DNA of 43,151 nt from DASUZB01 sp035535495 (GTDB taxonomy: Bacteria; Actinomycetota; CALGFH01). The position numbers were made by a program, and so were the translations under genes. The DNA lies in contig DATLQA010000286.1 in the NCBI GenBank assembly GCA_035535495.1, positions 1-43,151 on the forward strand, read 5' to 3'. Below the pieces are notes generated by a model that worked only from the letters and a program-made list of their open reading frames with translations, did not search any database and was not told the origin of the DNA. This document shows, one piece after another, positions 33,590 through 41,871 of the stretch (position 1 is its first letter; every line of letters begins with the position of its first letter).

Positions 33590-34366
33590 TCAGCTGGCGA
33601 AGAACTGCTTGAGCGCCTGCGCCATGACCTCCGGGTCGACGTTGTGCTCCTGCCCTTCGAGGGTGCGGCGCTGCGCGTTGGGGATCAGCTCCGCCAGCGC
33701 GTCGGCCGTCTCGTGCATGAAGCCGAAGCTCGCGCCACCGTCGAGGATGATCGTCGGCACCGAGACGGCCTTGGCCCGCTCGGTCGGGATCGTGTAGTCG
33801 CCCATGACGGTGGCGTCGTAGGCCAGGGTGTGGGCGATCGCCTCCTGGTCCTTCCACCACGGCGCCTGGCGGGCGGCGGCGGCGAACTCCTCCGGCAGCC
33901 CCACGACCTTCAGCATGAAGTACTCGACCGCGTCGCCGCGCCGGCCGGCCGCCACCAGCTCGCGGTAGACGCTGGCCGTGTCGTCCGGCAGATCCGGACG
34001 ACCCTGCACGCTGTAGGGCGGCTCCCACATCGCCAGCTTCCTGATCGGCACGCCGCTGGCTGCCGCCTCCATGGCGAGCGCCGCCCCGGAGGAGGTGCCG
34101 TACAGGTGCGCCGATCCACCGGCCGCCTCGATCACCGCCGCGATGTCCTCGATCTCGCGCTCGACGGCGTACCGGGCGGCGTCGCCGCTGTCGCCGCGAC
34201 CGCGACGGTCGTAGTTGTAGACGGTGAAGTCGCTGGCCAGCGCGGCAGCGAGGCCGGCGTTGGCCATGCGATCGGTCGAACCGCCGCACACCAGGACGAC
34301 CGGCGGACCGTCACCCAGCCGGTCGACGGCGAGGTCGGTGCCGTCCTTGGAGATCACGTGGTCCAT
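33590..34366 (-). CDS. Alpha/beta-hydrolase
   Basis: 258 aa from the ATG at 34366, with GAGGAG 6 nt upstream. It begins with the strand and oxyanion region PPVVLVCGGSTDR, then YNYDRRGRGDSG. The nucleophile elbow is GTSSG (Ser92), the likely acid lies in or after VPTIILDGGASF, and the base is in EGQEHNV (about His241). The cap region (about 125-190) is short and helical. Esterase, lactonase or epoxide-type activity cannot be distinguished. It is convergent with the PPOX gene, 18 nt apart. Confidence 0.88.
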   Translation of the reverse strand: MDHVISKDGTDLAVDRLGDGPPVVLVCGGSTDRMANAGLAAALASDFTVYNYDRRGRGDSGDAARYAVEREIEDIAAVIEAAGGSAHLYGTSSGAALAMEAAASGVPIRKLAMWEPPYSVQGRPDLPDDTASVYRELVAAGRRGDAVEYFMLKVVGLPEEFAAAARQAPWWKDQEAIAHTLAYDATVMGDYTIPTERAKAVSVPTIILDGGASFGFMHETADALAELIPNAQRRTLEGQEHNVDPEVMAQALKQFFAS

Positions 34367-34564
34367 GAGCGTCTCCTCGTCGTCGTCAGATGCCACCTAG
34401 CCTGCCCCACGGTACCGACAACCCGCCGCCGGGCAACTCGAGCGTGGCGGGGGGACGGGGAGGGGCCGTGCCGCTGCCCGACCGGTTCGCCCTCCCGCCG
34501 TTGACACCTGGCGGCTGGGCGAGTAGGCAGGGCAGTGACAGCCGTCGCACGCTGGGAGCACACC

Positions 34565-36106
34565 ATGGCCGTCCGACGTCCAGGGCCCGAGGACCTTCAG
34601 GCGATCGCCCGCCAGTTCCACTTCACCATCCCCGCCGAGACGATGCCGGCCTACGCGGCGCTCCTGGAGGGGTTCCTGGCTCCCTACGACCGGCTCGACC
34701 AGCTGCGGGAGCCCCGGCAGGAACCGCGCTATCCCCGCGACGGCGGCACCGCGCCCCGGCAAGAGGAGAACCAGCTCGGAGCCTGGGCCTGGCGGGTCCG
34801 TATCCAGGGCGCGCCCGAGGGGCCGTTGGCCGGACGGACCATCGCGATCAAGGACAACGTCGCCGTCGCGGGAGTGCCGATGCGCAACGGCACCGTCCTC
34901 CTTGACGGCTATGTGCCCGACGAGGACGCGACCGTGGTCGAGCGGGTGCTGGATGCCGGTGCCACCATCCTGGGCAAGTCGGTCTGCGAGAGCCTCTGCT
35001 TCTCCGGCGGCAGCCACACCGCCGACAGCGGCCCCGTGCGCAACCCCTACGACCCGGCACGCAGCACCGGCGGCTCGTCGACCGGGTCGGCGGCGCTGGT
35101 GGCCGCCGGCGAGGTCGACATGGCGATCGGCGGCGACCAGGGCGGGTCGGTGCGCATCCCGAGTTGCTGGTCGGGAATCTACGGGCTCAAGCCGACCTGG
35201 GGCCTGGTGCCATACACCGGCGCGTTCCCGATCGAGGCCTCCCTCGACCATCTGGGGCCGATGGCTCGCAGCAGCCACGACGTGGCCTTGCTGCTGTCGG
35301 TGCTGGCCGGTCCGGACGGCCTCGACGCGCGCCAGCACGCCGCGTTGCAGCCCGCCGATTACCTGGCCGCGCTCGACGGCGACGCCGCCGGGCTGCGGCT
35401 GGCGGTCGTCCGCGAAGGGTTCGGCCACCAGGGCCTGTCCGAGCCGGACGTGGACGAAGCGGTCATGCAGGCCGCGCGGGCGTTCGAGCGGCTCGGCGCC
35501 AAGGTCGAGGAGGTCTCGATCCCATGGCACCGCGATGCCATGGCGGTCTGGAACGCGATCGCGCTCGAGGGGGCGACGGCGATCATGGTCGCCGGTGAGA
35601 GCATGGCCTACGGGGCCAAGGGCCACTACGCCACCGGGATGGTCGACGTCTACGCGGCCGGCCGGCGGGCCAGCGGTGACCGGCTGTCGGAGACGGTCAA
35701 GCTCACCGTTCTGGCCGGCCAGTGGATGGCCGACGCGCACCACGGCCGCTTCTACGCCAAGGCGCAGAACCTCGCGCGCACCGCCCGTGCCGCCTATGAC
35801 GAGGCCCTCGCCGGCCACGACCTGCTGGTGATGCCGACCCTGCCGCTCAAGGCCACGCCAATCCCGGCGGCGGACGCGCCCGTGGAGGAGTACGTCGCGC
35901 GGGCGTTGGAGATGATCCCGAACACCGCGCCATTCGACGTCACCGGCCACCCGGCCATGAACGTGCCCTGCGCGATGTCAGCCGGCCTGCCGGTCGGCAT
36001 GATGCTGGTCGGGCGGCACGGTGACGAGACCACCATCCTGCGCGCCGCCGATGCCTTCGAGCGCGAGGTGTTCCAGCCGCCCGCCCCACCAGCGCGCAGC
36101 GGCTAG
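34565..36106 (+). CDS. Amidase (amidase signature family), nitrile-pathway enantioselective type
   Basis: 513 aa from the ATG at 34565, with GGGAG upstream. It hydrolyses amides to acids. The Ser-cisSer-Lys triad is visible: Lys96 in TIAIKDN, Ser171 in STGGSSTGSA, nucleophile Ser195 in GGDQGGSVRIPS. The GGDQGGS form and GLVPYTGAFPIEASLDHLGPMA closely match the Rhodococcus amidase linked to nitrile hydratase, and the N-terminal region and AFDVTGHP-type C-terminus agree. No nitrile hydratase gene is in the window, so the enzyme may act on other amides. It stands alone on the plus strand. Confidence 0.93.
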   Translation: MAVRRPGPEDLQAIARQFHFTIPAETMPAYAALLEGFLAPYDRLDQLREPRQEPRYPRDGGTAPRQEENQLGAWAWRVRIQGAPEGPLAGRTIAIKDNVAVAGVPMRNGTVLLDGYVPDEDATVVERVLDAGATILGKSVCESLCFSGGSHTADSGPVRNPYDPARSTGGSSTGSAALVAAGEVDMAIGGDQGGSVRIPSCWSGIYGLKPTWGLVPYTGAFPIEASLDHLGPMARSSHDVALLLSVLAGPDGLDARQHAALQPADYLAALDGDAAGLRLAVVREGFGHQGLSEPDVDEAVMQAARAFERLGAKVEEVSIPWHRDAMAVWNAIALEGATAIMVAGESMAYGAKGHYATGMVDVYAAGRRASGDRLSETVKLTVLAGQWMADAHHGRFYAKAQNLARTARAAYDEALAGHDLLVMPTLPLKATPIPAADAPVEEYVARALEMIPNTAPFDVTGHPAMNVPCAMSAGLPVGMMLVGRHGDETTILRAADAFEREVFQPPAPPARSG

Positions 36107-36156
36107 CCGTCGTCCCGGTACGGCCTCGAGGCACTCCCGCGCCGGGCGGGGCTGAA

Positions 36157-36219
36157 TTGACACTCCGGCGTGGGAACGATCAGAGTCCGGTCGGCCCGGT
36201 CCCTCGGCGCAGGACTCTG
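36157..36219 (+). promoter_or_regulatory. Candidate promoter and inverted repeat before the small membrane protein gene
   Basis: A perfect -35, TTGACA (36157-36162), is followed after 18 nt by CAGAGT (36181-36186), a fair -10. CAGAGTCC (36181-36188) pairs perfectly with GGACTCTG (36212-36219), so an 8-bp inverted repeat covers the -10 and early transcript, a possible operator or leader stem. Confidence 0.5.
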
Positions 36220-36273
36220 GAGGCGCTGCTCTCTCGGCAATGTAGGGATCTGTCGGCGGCATGGGAGGTAGCT

Positions 36274-36486
36274 GTGAGGCGCATCGGATCGGCAGTGGTC
36301 GTCATCTGGCTGGTCATCGGCATCATCGCCGCAGCGCAGCGCAATTACTTCTCCGGTTCGGACGCCAACTGCGCCAAGGTGGGCACCATCGCGGTCACGA
36401 TCGTCGCCGGACCGCTGAACTACGCCGGTGCCAACCCCAAGGTCAAGTGCGACCTCAACGTCGACGTGCCCGAACCGTCGAAGTAG
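36274..36486 (+). CDS. Small membrane-anchored protein, unknown function
   Basis: 70 aa from the GTG at 36274, with GGGAGG 5 nt upstream. The N-terminus is one TM helix or uncleaved signal (SAVVVIWLVIGIIAAAQ). An extracytoplasmic region contains NYFSGSDANCAKVGTIAVTIVAGPLNYAGANPKVKCDL, whose two Cys (in DANCAK and KVKCDL) could form a disulphide. Similar small proteins occur in Actinomycetota, from memory, without known function. A promoter-like element at 36157-36186 precedes it. Confidence 0.75.
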   Translation: MRRIGSAVVVIWLVIGIIAAAQRNYFSGSDANCAKVGTIAVTIVAGPLNYAGANPKVKCDLNVDVPEPSK

Positions 36487-36581
36487 GGATCGGTCAGCCT
36501 TCCATCAGCGCCGGCGTGTGCGCGGCCTGCCGCTAGCACGCTGTGAACCCCTGGTAGGACAAAACGATCCCTGGATGGGGG

Positions 36582-36816
36582 TTGAAGCGCGACGTCTCCG
36601 CCACCGGCAACGGCCGGACGGCGGCCATCAACAGCGTGGTCGGTGAGCGGACCCTGCAGGAGCTCTACTACCCACCGTTCAAGGCCGTGGTCGAGCAAGG
36701 CGGTGCCGGGTCGGTGATGGGCTCCTACAACCGGCTCAACGGGACCTACGCCTGCCAGAACCCTGACATCCTCGGCACCCTCAAGCACGACTGGGGCTGG
36801 GGCGGCTTCGTGGTGG
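36582..36816 (+). pseudogene. Remnant of a GH3 beta-glucosidase
   Basis: The plus-strand reading ERTLQELYYPPFKAVVEQGGAGSVMGSYNRLNGTYACQNPDILGTLKHDWGWGGFVV matches the N-terminal catalytic domain of GH3 enzymes just before their nucleophile (normally GFVVSDW). The SDW continuation is missing, and the rest of the frame (RRSRPSG…) is unrelated. The upstream start and the large C-terminal domain are absent. It is a ~78-codon fragment of a gene that is normally 700-900 codons. Confidence 0.8.
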
Positions 36817-37043
36817 CGAGGAGATCGCGGCCGAGCGGGTCGGCGGCCAGCAGGCCGGCTGGGGAGCCTGACCGGCATCGCGGGGAAGCGGGATCCGCTG
36901 TGCCACCGGCGGATCACGGTCGAGGGGTGCCCAACCACCGGGCCGGCGGGTTACGGTAACCGGAGCGACCGGCCCGGCCGACGCGTGGCCGAGGAACCCG
37001 CGCACCCGGCGGCGTCGCGATGGCGACGCGGAGGGAGGATCGG

Positions 37044-37547
37044 ATGACCCCCGACGAGCACCGGCCGGAGTCCGACAGGAGTGACCAGGGCGTCGGCGAC
37101 GACCGCGGATTGGTGGAGACGGTGGAGGCGGCGCTACGCGGCAACGACCCCGCGATCGAAGTGGCCGGCCTGCGGGTGGCCGGCGGCGATGACGCCATGC
37201 CGGTGATCCAGGGCCGGGTGGGCTCGGAGAAGGACAGGCAGTGGGCGCTCGCGCTGGCTCGCGAAGCGCTCGGCCGCGAGGTCCACGATGGGCTGCAGAT
37301 CGACGAGTCGGTGCCCAGCAGCGCTCCCTCCGAGGTCACAAGCGGGTTTGAGGACGAGGGCGGCACCGACCCGGAGGTCGACGCGACCCAAGGTGCGACC
37401 GGCCTGCTCGGGTCGGGCGTCGACCCGAGGCGGCCTCGCCTGCCGGGACAGGAGGATGAGCACCTCGGCGACCGCAGACCGGCCCGCGAGTACGTCGCCC
37501 CCGGGTTGGAGGAGCAGAACACCCCGGAACCGCCACTCAGCGGCTAG
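37044..37547 (+). CDS. BON-like-domain hypothetical protein
   Basis: 167 aa from the ATG at 37044, with GGAGGGAGGA upstream. Residues ~20-90 (VETVEAALRGNDPAIEVAGLRVAG…VIQGRVGSEKDRQWALALAREALGREVHDGLQID) follow the BON pattern: helix, strand, G-x-V turn, helix, strand. The C-terminal half is acidic, Gly/Pro-rich and probably disordered. There is no signal peptide. BON domains usually bind membranes or ligands in the envelope; a cytoplasmic single BON is of unknown role. It stands alone between decayed sequence and the minus-strand sigma operon. Confidence 0.65.
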   Translation: MTPDEHRPESDRSDQGVGDDRGLVETVEAALRGNDPAIEVAGLRVAGGDDAMPVIQGRVGSEKDRQWALALAREALGREVHDGLQIDESVPSSAPSEVTSGFEDEGGTDPEVDATQGATGLLGSGVDPRRPRLPGQEDEHLGDRRPAREYVAPGLEEQNTPEPPLSG

Positions 37548-37573
37548 GTCCGGCCAGGCACGACGGCGCCGGC

Positions 37574-37646
37574 TCACTCCTTGGGAACGATCTCGGCCAC
37601 CGTGTCCATGAACCTGGCGAGCAGCGCGCCGGTGTGGTGGGAACCG
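37574..37646 (-). pseudogene. Possible 3' remnant of a lost gene
   Basis: On the minus strand a 23-codon stretch reads GSHHTGALLARFMDTVAEIVPKE and ends in TGA at 37574. It begins directly at the stop of the gene upstream (37647) and has no start. It is amphipathic-helix-like and codon-biased like real coding DNA. The parent family is not recognised. Confidence 0.3.
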
Positions 37647-38477
37647 CTAGGTGCAGTGGGTCGCGCCGGGGAGGTAGGGGGTCTTGAAGTCGTCGCCGAG
37701 CTGGCCGCAGATCCGCTGCCCGTTGGCGTCGTAGAGGGTGACGGCGGCCACCCAGGTGTCCGGTGGGATGAAGGTCACGAAGAACCCGACCTGGAACCCG
37801 GACGCGTGGATGGGCCTGACCGTGACGGTCCCGGCCACCGGTGAGCGGTGGTCACGCGGCTGCTGCTTGAGCGTCAGGTCGACCTTTGCCGCCCGGCCCA
37901 TCACCACGCCGTTCACCGCCACCTCCGGCACCGCCGGGAGGTTGCCGGGCCCGCCGGTCTCCCCGTACGAGACGGTCACGTCCTTCTCCGGGCCCGTGCA
38001 GCCCTCCCCGGAACCACCGCTGTCGACCGGTTTCCCTGGCGCGGCGGCCTGGAGGGAGTAGCACAGGCCACGCCCTGCAGCCAGCCGCGCCTTGAGCCGC
38101 CAGGCCATGCCTTTGGGGCTGGTCCCCGAGGCGATCACCCCGCTGCCGGGGGCGCCGGGGCGCATGACCGTTTGCGGTAGCCGTAGCAGGCTCGTCGGCG
38201 GTGCGCTGGTCGACGGTGCGGGTGTCAGGCTGGTCGGTGGTGCGCTGGTCGACGGTGCGGCCGGGCCCGCCGGGGCCGGTGCCGCGCCGAGGCCACGGTC
38301 CACCGCCAGCCCGGCGATGACCAGTGCCAAGGCCAGCAGCACCGCAACGACGCCCTGGCCGGCAAGGCGCCGCCGTGCGCGCCGGCGGATCGCCGCCGGG
38401 GCCGGCGCCGTGGACCGCTCGGCCACCTGGCGCACCAGCTCGGCGAAGCGCTCGTCCAGGTCGGGCCTATCGGTCAC
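37647..38477 (-). CDS. Putative membrane anti-sigma-type regulator with extracytoplasmic domain
   Basis: 276 aa from the GTG at 38477, which overlaps the sigma-factor stop by 11 nt and has GGAGG 9 nt upstream. The N-terminal cytoplasmic ~40 residues (DERFAELVRQVAERSTAPAPAAIRRRARRR) resemble the start of sigma-factor-linked regulators. One TM (about 42-60) follows, then a Pro/Ser/Thr linker with a repeated STSAPPTSL unit, then an extracellular beta-rich domain ending in a Cys pair (ICGQLG…GATHCT). Coupled translation with the ECF gene suggests it holds or senses for that sigma factor. No zinc-binding HxxxCxxC motif of ZAS anti-sigmas is present. Confidence 0.7.
   Translation of the reverse strand: MTDRPDLDERFAELVRQVAERSTAPAPAAIRRRARRRLAGQGVVAVLLALALVIAGLAVDRGLGAAPAPAGPAAPSTSAPPTSLTPAPSTSAPPTSLLRLPQTVMRPGAPGSGVIASGTSPKGMAWRLKARLAAGRGLCYSLQAAAPGKPVDSGGSGEGCTGPEKDVTVSYGETGGPGNLPAVPEVAVNGVVMGRAAKVDLTLKQQPRDHRSPVAGTVTVRPIHASGFQVGFFVTFIPPDTWVAAVTLYDANGQRICGQLGDDFKTPYLPGATHCT
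38191..38260 (-). repeat. In-frame 39-bp-spaced direct repeat in the membrane regulator linker
   Basis: Copies at 38191-38221 and 38230-38260 differ at two bases over 31 bp. The 39-bp spacing is 13 codons, so copy-number change would keep the frame and only lengthen the extracellular linker. Confidence 0.8.
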
Positions 38478-38967
38478 GCAGATCAACCTCCACCGGGTCG
38501 ACCAGCAGCGCGGCCAGCGCGGCGCGGCCGCGCGCCAGCCGCGCCTTGGCCGTGCCGACCGGCACGCCGAGCAGGTCGGCGATCTCGCTGACCGGCATCC
38601 CGGCGGCATGGTGCAGGGCGAGCACCTGTCGCTGGGCGGAGGGCAGGGCGCGCAGCGCCGCGGCGAGCACCAGCCCGTCGACCGACGGGCCAGGGTCAGG
38701 CGGCGGTGGTGCCAGCCGCACCAGCAGGCGCAGCCGCCGCCGGGTCCGGCGCAGTCCCTGCCGGGCCAGGTTGACCGCCACCCGCCGCACCCAGGCCTCG
38801 GGCAGGTCGTAGCCGCGGATCCGCGGCCAGCGGGCCACCGCCCGGGCGAACGCCTCCTGCACGACGTCCTCCGCTTCGGCAAGGTCACCGGTGACGGCGT
38901 ACAGCTGCCCGACCAGCCGTGCGTAGGTCGCCGCGTAGAACGCGTCGAAGTCGTCGGCGTGCTCCAT
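38467..38967 (-). CDS. ECF sigma factor (sigma-70 family, short two-domain type)
   Basis: 166 aa. Region 2: FDAFYAATYARLVGQLYAVTGDLAEAEDVVQEAFARAVARW, with the core-binding DAEDVVQEAF-like helix and the -10-binding YDLPEAWVRRVAVNLARQ. Region 4: LRALPSAQRQVLALHHAAGMPVSEIADLLGVPVGTAKARLARGRAAL, the -35-reading HTH. It resembles SigE-type (SACE) actinobacterial ECFs. It has no C-terminal SnoaL or TPR extension, so it is not ECF41 or ECF42. It overlaps the putative membrane regulator gene by 11 nt, the usual sigma/anti-sigma arrangement. Confidence 0.93.
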   Translation of the reverse strand: MEHADDFDAFYAATYARLVGQLYAVTGDLAEAEDVVQEAFARAVARWPRIRGYDLPEAWVRRVAVNLARQGLRRTRRRLRLLVRLAPPPPDPGPSVDGLVLAAALRALPSAQRQVLALHHAAGMPVSEIADLLGVPVGTAKARLARGRAALAALLVDPVEVDLRDR

Positions 38968-39131
38968 CCCAAGGCCCTCTCAATCGAGAAGCCGCCTCCC
39001 CCCTCCTAACATCCCCCAGCCAGGTCTGAGGTTGCAGCAAGCGAGGCGGCGTTCTGGGCCGCTGCCCTCGACGATCACGTGGTGCGCACCCTCGACGTGA
39101 TGCACCCATGGGTCGACGAGGAGCAGAACGG

Positions 39132-39929
39132 CTACTGCGACGTTTCGCCTGCGCCGCCTGGGTGGATGAACGGGGTCGTGGTGGCCAGCTCGACGAAGCC
39201 GAGTCGTTGGAGAATCGGTCGGCTCTCCGGCATGGCGTCGACCTGGAGGTAGCGGAAGCCCCGGGCCGACGCCAGGGCAGCCCGGTGGGCCACCAGCGAG
39301 CGGAACACGCCACGGCCCCGCCACGAAGGCAGCGTGCCGCCGCCCCACAGGCTGGCGAAGTCGCTGCCATGGTGGAACTCCACCCGCCCGGCGGCGATCG
39401 GCGCCTGCCCGGCGAAGGCGACCACGGCCGCGGCGGTGCTGGGCTGGCGCGCGAGCGCGGCCAGCAGGGCGCTGCCCATGGCGGAGGCGTCTCCGCCGAA
39501 CACCTGGTCATGCACTGACACCAGCGCCTCGACGCCTTGCTCGTCGGCGACTGCCCGCACCTCAACGCCCGGGGGCGGTGGCGCATCGAGGGAGAGGTCG
39601 GCGATCTCGGCGACGAGCAGGGCCTCGGCCGGCTCGGGCGTCAACCCTGCCGCGAGCAGCCGGTCGGGGAGGTCTGGAGGCTGGTCGTAGGAGTAGTACT
39701 TCCACTCCCACGGGCACTGCAGTTGCGCGAACCGGCGGACCTGCGCGGCGATCACCGCATCAGCGCTGGCCTGGTCGAGGTCGCACCAGATCACCCCGGT
39801 CCACTCGTCCCCGCCGGCCACGATCCGAACCACGCCGGGGTCGTGCTCGACGAGCCCGTCCGGCCCATCGGGCTGCGGGTGTCGGCGGAGTTGCTCGTCG
39901 AAGGCCGCGAGCACCGCGTGTCGGTCCAT
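39132..39929 (-). CDS. GNAT-family N-acetyltransferase
   Basis: 265 aa from the ATG at 39929; the frame is open to 40094 but that part is not conserved-looking. N-terminal ~110 residues (AAFDEQLRRHPQPDGPDGLVEHDPGVVRIV…WEWKYYSYDQPPDLPDRLLAAGL) are typical of a recurring actinobacterial GNAT subgroup. The GNAT core covers AVVAFAGQAPIAAGRVEFHHG, acetyl-CoA loop PSWRGRGVFRSLVAHRAALA, and FRYLQVDAMPESRPILQRLGFVELATTTPF. Substrate unknown. No clear ribosome binding site. Confidence 0.85.
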   Translation of the reverse strand: MDRHAVLAAFDEQLRRHPQPDGPDGLVEHDPGVVRIVAGGDEWTGVIWCDLDQASADAVIAAQVRRFAQLQCPWEWKYYSYDQPPDLPDRLLAAGLTPEPAEALLVAEIADLSLDAPPPPGVEVRAVADEQGVEALVSVHDQVFGGDASAMGSALLAALARQPSTAAAVVAFAGQAPIAAGRVEFHHGSDFASLWGGGTLPSWRGRGVFRSLVAHRAALASARGFRYLQVDAMPESRPILQRLGFVELATTTPFIHPGGAGETSQ

Positions 39930-40024
39930 GCGGGTAGCCGACCAGAACCAGGCCGGCGCCGGCAACCGGGTTCTCCCACAGGCCTGATTCCCCGCTTGCG
40001 GCCATCGCTCGGCGTTCAGGACGC

Positions 40025-40046
40025 CCCCTGCCCTAACGGGCAGGGG
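40025..40046. other. 9-bp GC hairpin in the divergent region
   Basis: A perfect 9-bp stem (40025-40033 with 40038-40046) with loop TAAC lies between the divergent GNAT and cargo-like genes. A second inverted repeat, GATCACG (40096-40102) with CGTGATC (40141-40147), is nearer the plus-strand gene. They may be operators or remnants of terminators. Confidence 0.5.
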
Positions 40047-40193
40047 ACATTCCCCAAAGGACACACGCTCTCTCGTTGATGGGCAGTGGTCCACGGATCA
40101 CGCTGGCCCCGGGTCGGACACTGGCCGGACTCTGGCTCGGCGTGATCAATGCCGCGAGGAAGCCTTCCTTGCGTCGCTCGACCGGGGGAGCCG

Positions 40194-41798
40194 ATGCGTA
40201 GGTACGACAGCAAGACGTCAGCTAGACCGCACACCGCCCCTCGCGGCGTTGACCAAGATCGAGAGAACGACGATCAAGTCCAACGGCTCCTTGCTGATCG
40301 AGAGTCGGGCGGGGACTCCGGGCACCGGCCGCACGACGCCCATGCCGTCCTCCATCTGCAGAGGACGGCCGGCAATGCCGCCGTGACTTCGCTGTTCGAA
40401 GAGCCTCCTGTCGACGCCATGGTCAGGCCGGGCGGCGGCGAGGCTTTCCACGGATGGGCCCAGGCGGACACCAGAGCCGAAGCTGTTCGTGGGTTGTCGG
40501 CGCGGCACCTGGCGGGTGAGGCCGCGACGCAGCGGTCCGTCGCCCTCCAGCGCAACCCGCCGGAGACGGTGGACGAGGACGCGCTCGACCCGGAGACCTA
40601 TCTCCTCCCCGACCTCCAGGTCCCCAACTTCGTGTTGCAAGGGCCCGCGGTGCGGAGGGACATGAAGGCCATGCCTCGGCTCGGGAGGATCGCCCGGGCG
40701 AAGCGGAAGCCGCTCGATGGTCTGGTCGAGATGCTCAGAATGGCGGCCGAGGCCAACGGCCCCCAGGCCGCGAAGACCGTCGCTGGCATCCGATCGGCGG
40801 CCAAGCGCCTGTCCGGAGGTCGGAGACGATCGCTCAAGGGAGCCATCGACCGGTATCGGGCGACGAAACCAAGATTACGGAGCCTGATGGGCGAGATCGA
40901 AGCGGCCCGGGCGGGCGTCATCGAAAGCATGAAGATCCTCGAGTCGAAGAACCTTGCACAGGATCGCCTCAAGACCGGTCGAGACAAGGACAAGGCAGCC
41001 GAGGAGCTCAAGAAGTGGGAGGACAAGCGCCAAAGCGCCATTCACATACTCGAGGGTTTCGCGGACTTCGCCACGATGGTCATCGACCCTGAGAAGGGAA
41101 TTACAACCGCCCTCGACAAGGCGAAGGGGCTCGTCGGTAACTACATCAAGGATCTCGCGTTCGGGGGAACCTACGCCGAGCAGATCAAAACCGCTCGCGA
41201 AAAAGTCCAAGCACTCACCGAGAAGATCAGGGGGCTCGAGGACCAGCAGGCTCTCACCGAGATCGAGGCCGCCGCCGCTGGACTCCAACGGGCGCAGGGC
41301 ACCCTCCAATCCCGGTTCGAGCTACTGACAGCCCTGGTGTACGAGGCCGAAACGGCCCAGCTTGACCTGCAGAAGGAGCTGGGCGGCATGGGGAAGAGCG
41401 GCCAGGCCGCATCGGAAGCCCTCGACGAAGGCACCGCGGTGATGGAGGCTGCCGAGGAGGCCGCGCAGAAGAGCAAGTCACTGCGGGACTCGCTTCTTTC
41501 CGTGCGCACAGGCGCCAGGAGACTGGTCGACGACTCGAATCGGTATCGCGAGCTGCTCGAGGCGGGCCGGGGAACCCTGTCGCGCACGGTTGGTGAGGGT
41601 ACTCCGCGCGAGCAGCGTGCCTGGGCACGGGACGTTCTCGTCCAGAACGTCAGGCGAGCCGGCGAATGGACGGCTTGGGAGCGCAAGGAGGAGACCGAGC
41701 TCGATATGATCGAGGCGTTCATCCGCAAGGGGTCGTATCGCACGGGATACGAGATCGGGATCGAGACCTCCCTGGGGCAGGTTAGGAAATCGATCTAA
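40194..41798 (+). CDS. Coiled-coil protein with DUF4157/eCIS-cargo-like N-terminal motif
   Basis: 534 aa from the ATG at 40194, with GGGGAG upstream. Residues 1-50 are polar and disordered. Residues 54-68 read HLQRTAGNAAVTSLF, the motif that often precedes DUF4157 metallopeptidase domains in actinobacterial proteins and some extracellular contractile injection system cargos. A second short QR phrase follows (SVALQRNP). There is no HExxH protease motif. From about residue 170 the protein is almost all helix with long Lys/Glu-rich coiled coils. Third-position GC is lower than in its neighbours, which hints at transfer. No injection-system genes or immunity protein are recognised nearby. Function unknown. 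Confidence 0.7.
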   Translation: MRRYDSKTSARPHTAPRGVDQDRENDDQVQRLLADRESGGDSGHRPHDAHAVLHLQRTAGNAAVTSLFEEPPVDAMVRPGGGEAFHGWAQADTRAEAVRGLSARHLAGEAATQRSVALQRNPPETVDEDALDPETYLLPDLQVPNFVLQGPAVRRDMKAMPRLGRIARAKRKPLDGLVEMLRMAAEANGPQAAKTVAGIRSAAKRLSGGRRRSLKGAIDRYRATKPRLRSLMGEIEAARAGVIESMKILESKNLAQDRLKTGRDKDKAAEELKKWEDKRQSAIHILEGFADFATMVIDPEKGITTALDKAKGLVGNYIKDLAFGGTYAEQIKTAREKVQALTEKIRGLEDQQALTEIEAAAAGLQRAQGTLQSRFELLTALVYEAETAQLDLQKELGGMGKSGQAASEALDEGTAVMEAAEEAAQKSKSLRDSLLSVRTGARRLVDDSNRYRELLEAGRGTLSRTVGEGTPREQRAWARDVLVQNVRRAGEWTAWERKEETELDMIEAFIRKGSYRTGYEIGIETSLGQVRKSI

Positions 41799-41828
41799 CA
41801 GGATATTTCGGGCGGAAGTCGCGGTCGT

Positions 41829-41852
41829 CGCCGGGCTGCCCGATGCCCGGCG
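41829..41852. terminator. Hairpin between convergent genes
   Basis: An 8-bp stem (41829-41836 with 41845-41852) with an 8-nt loop lies in the 73-nt gap between the cargo-like gene and the convergent membrane protein gene. It could end both transcripts. Confidence 0.45.
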
Positions 41853-41871
41853 CCGGCTGACGGCCGCCTGC

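Noticed and set aside
34565..36106. A nitrile-degradation cluster around the amidase
   Set aside because: No nitrile hydratase subunits, activator or aldoxime dehydratase genes were found nearby; only the amidase itself resembles that pathway.
39030..39131. A short plus-strand coding-like stretch (AAFWAAALDDHVVRTLDVMHPWVDEEQNGYC)
   Set aside because: No start, no family match and a competing minus-strand reading; could be a gene remnant but not supportable.
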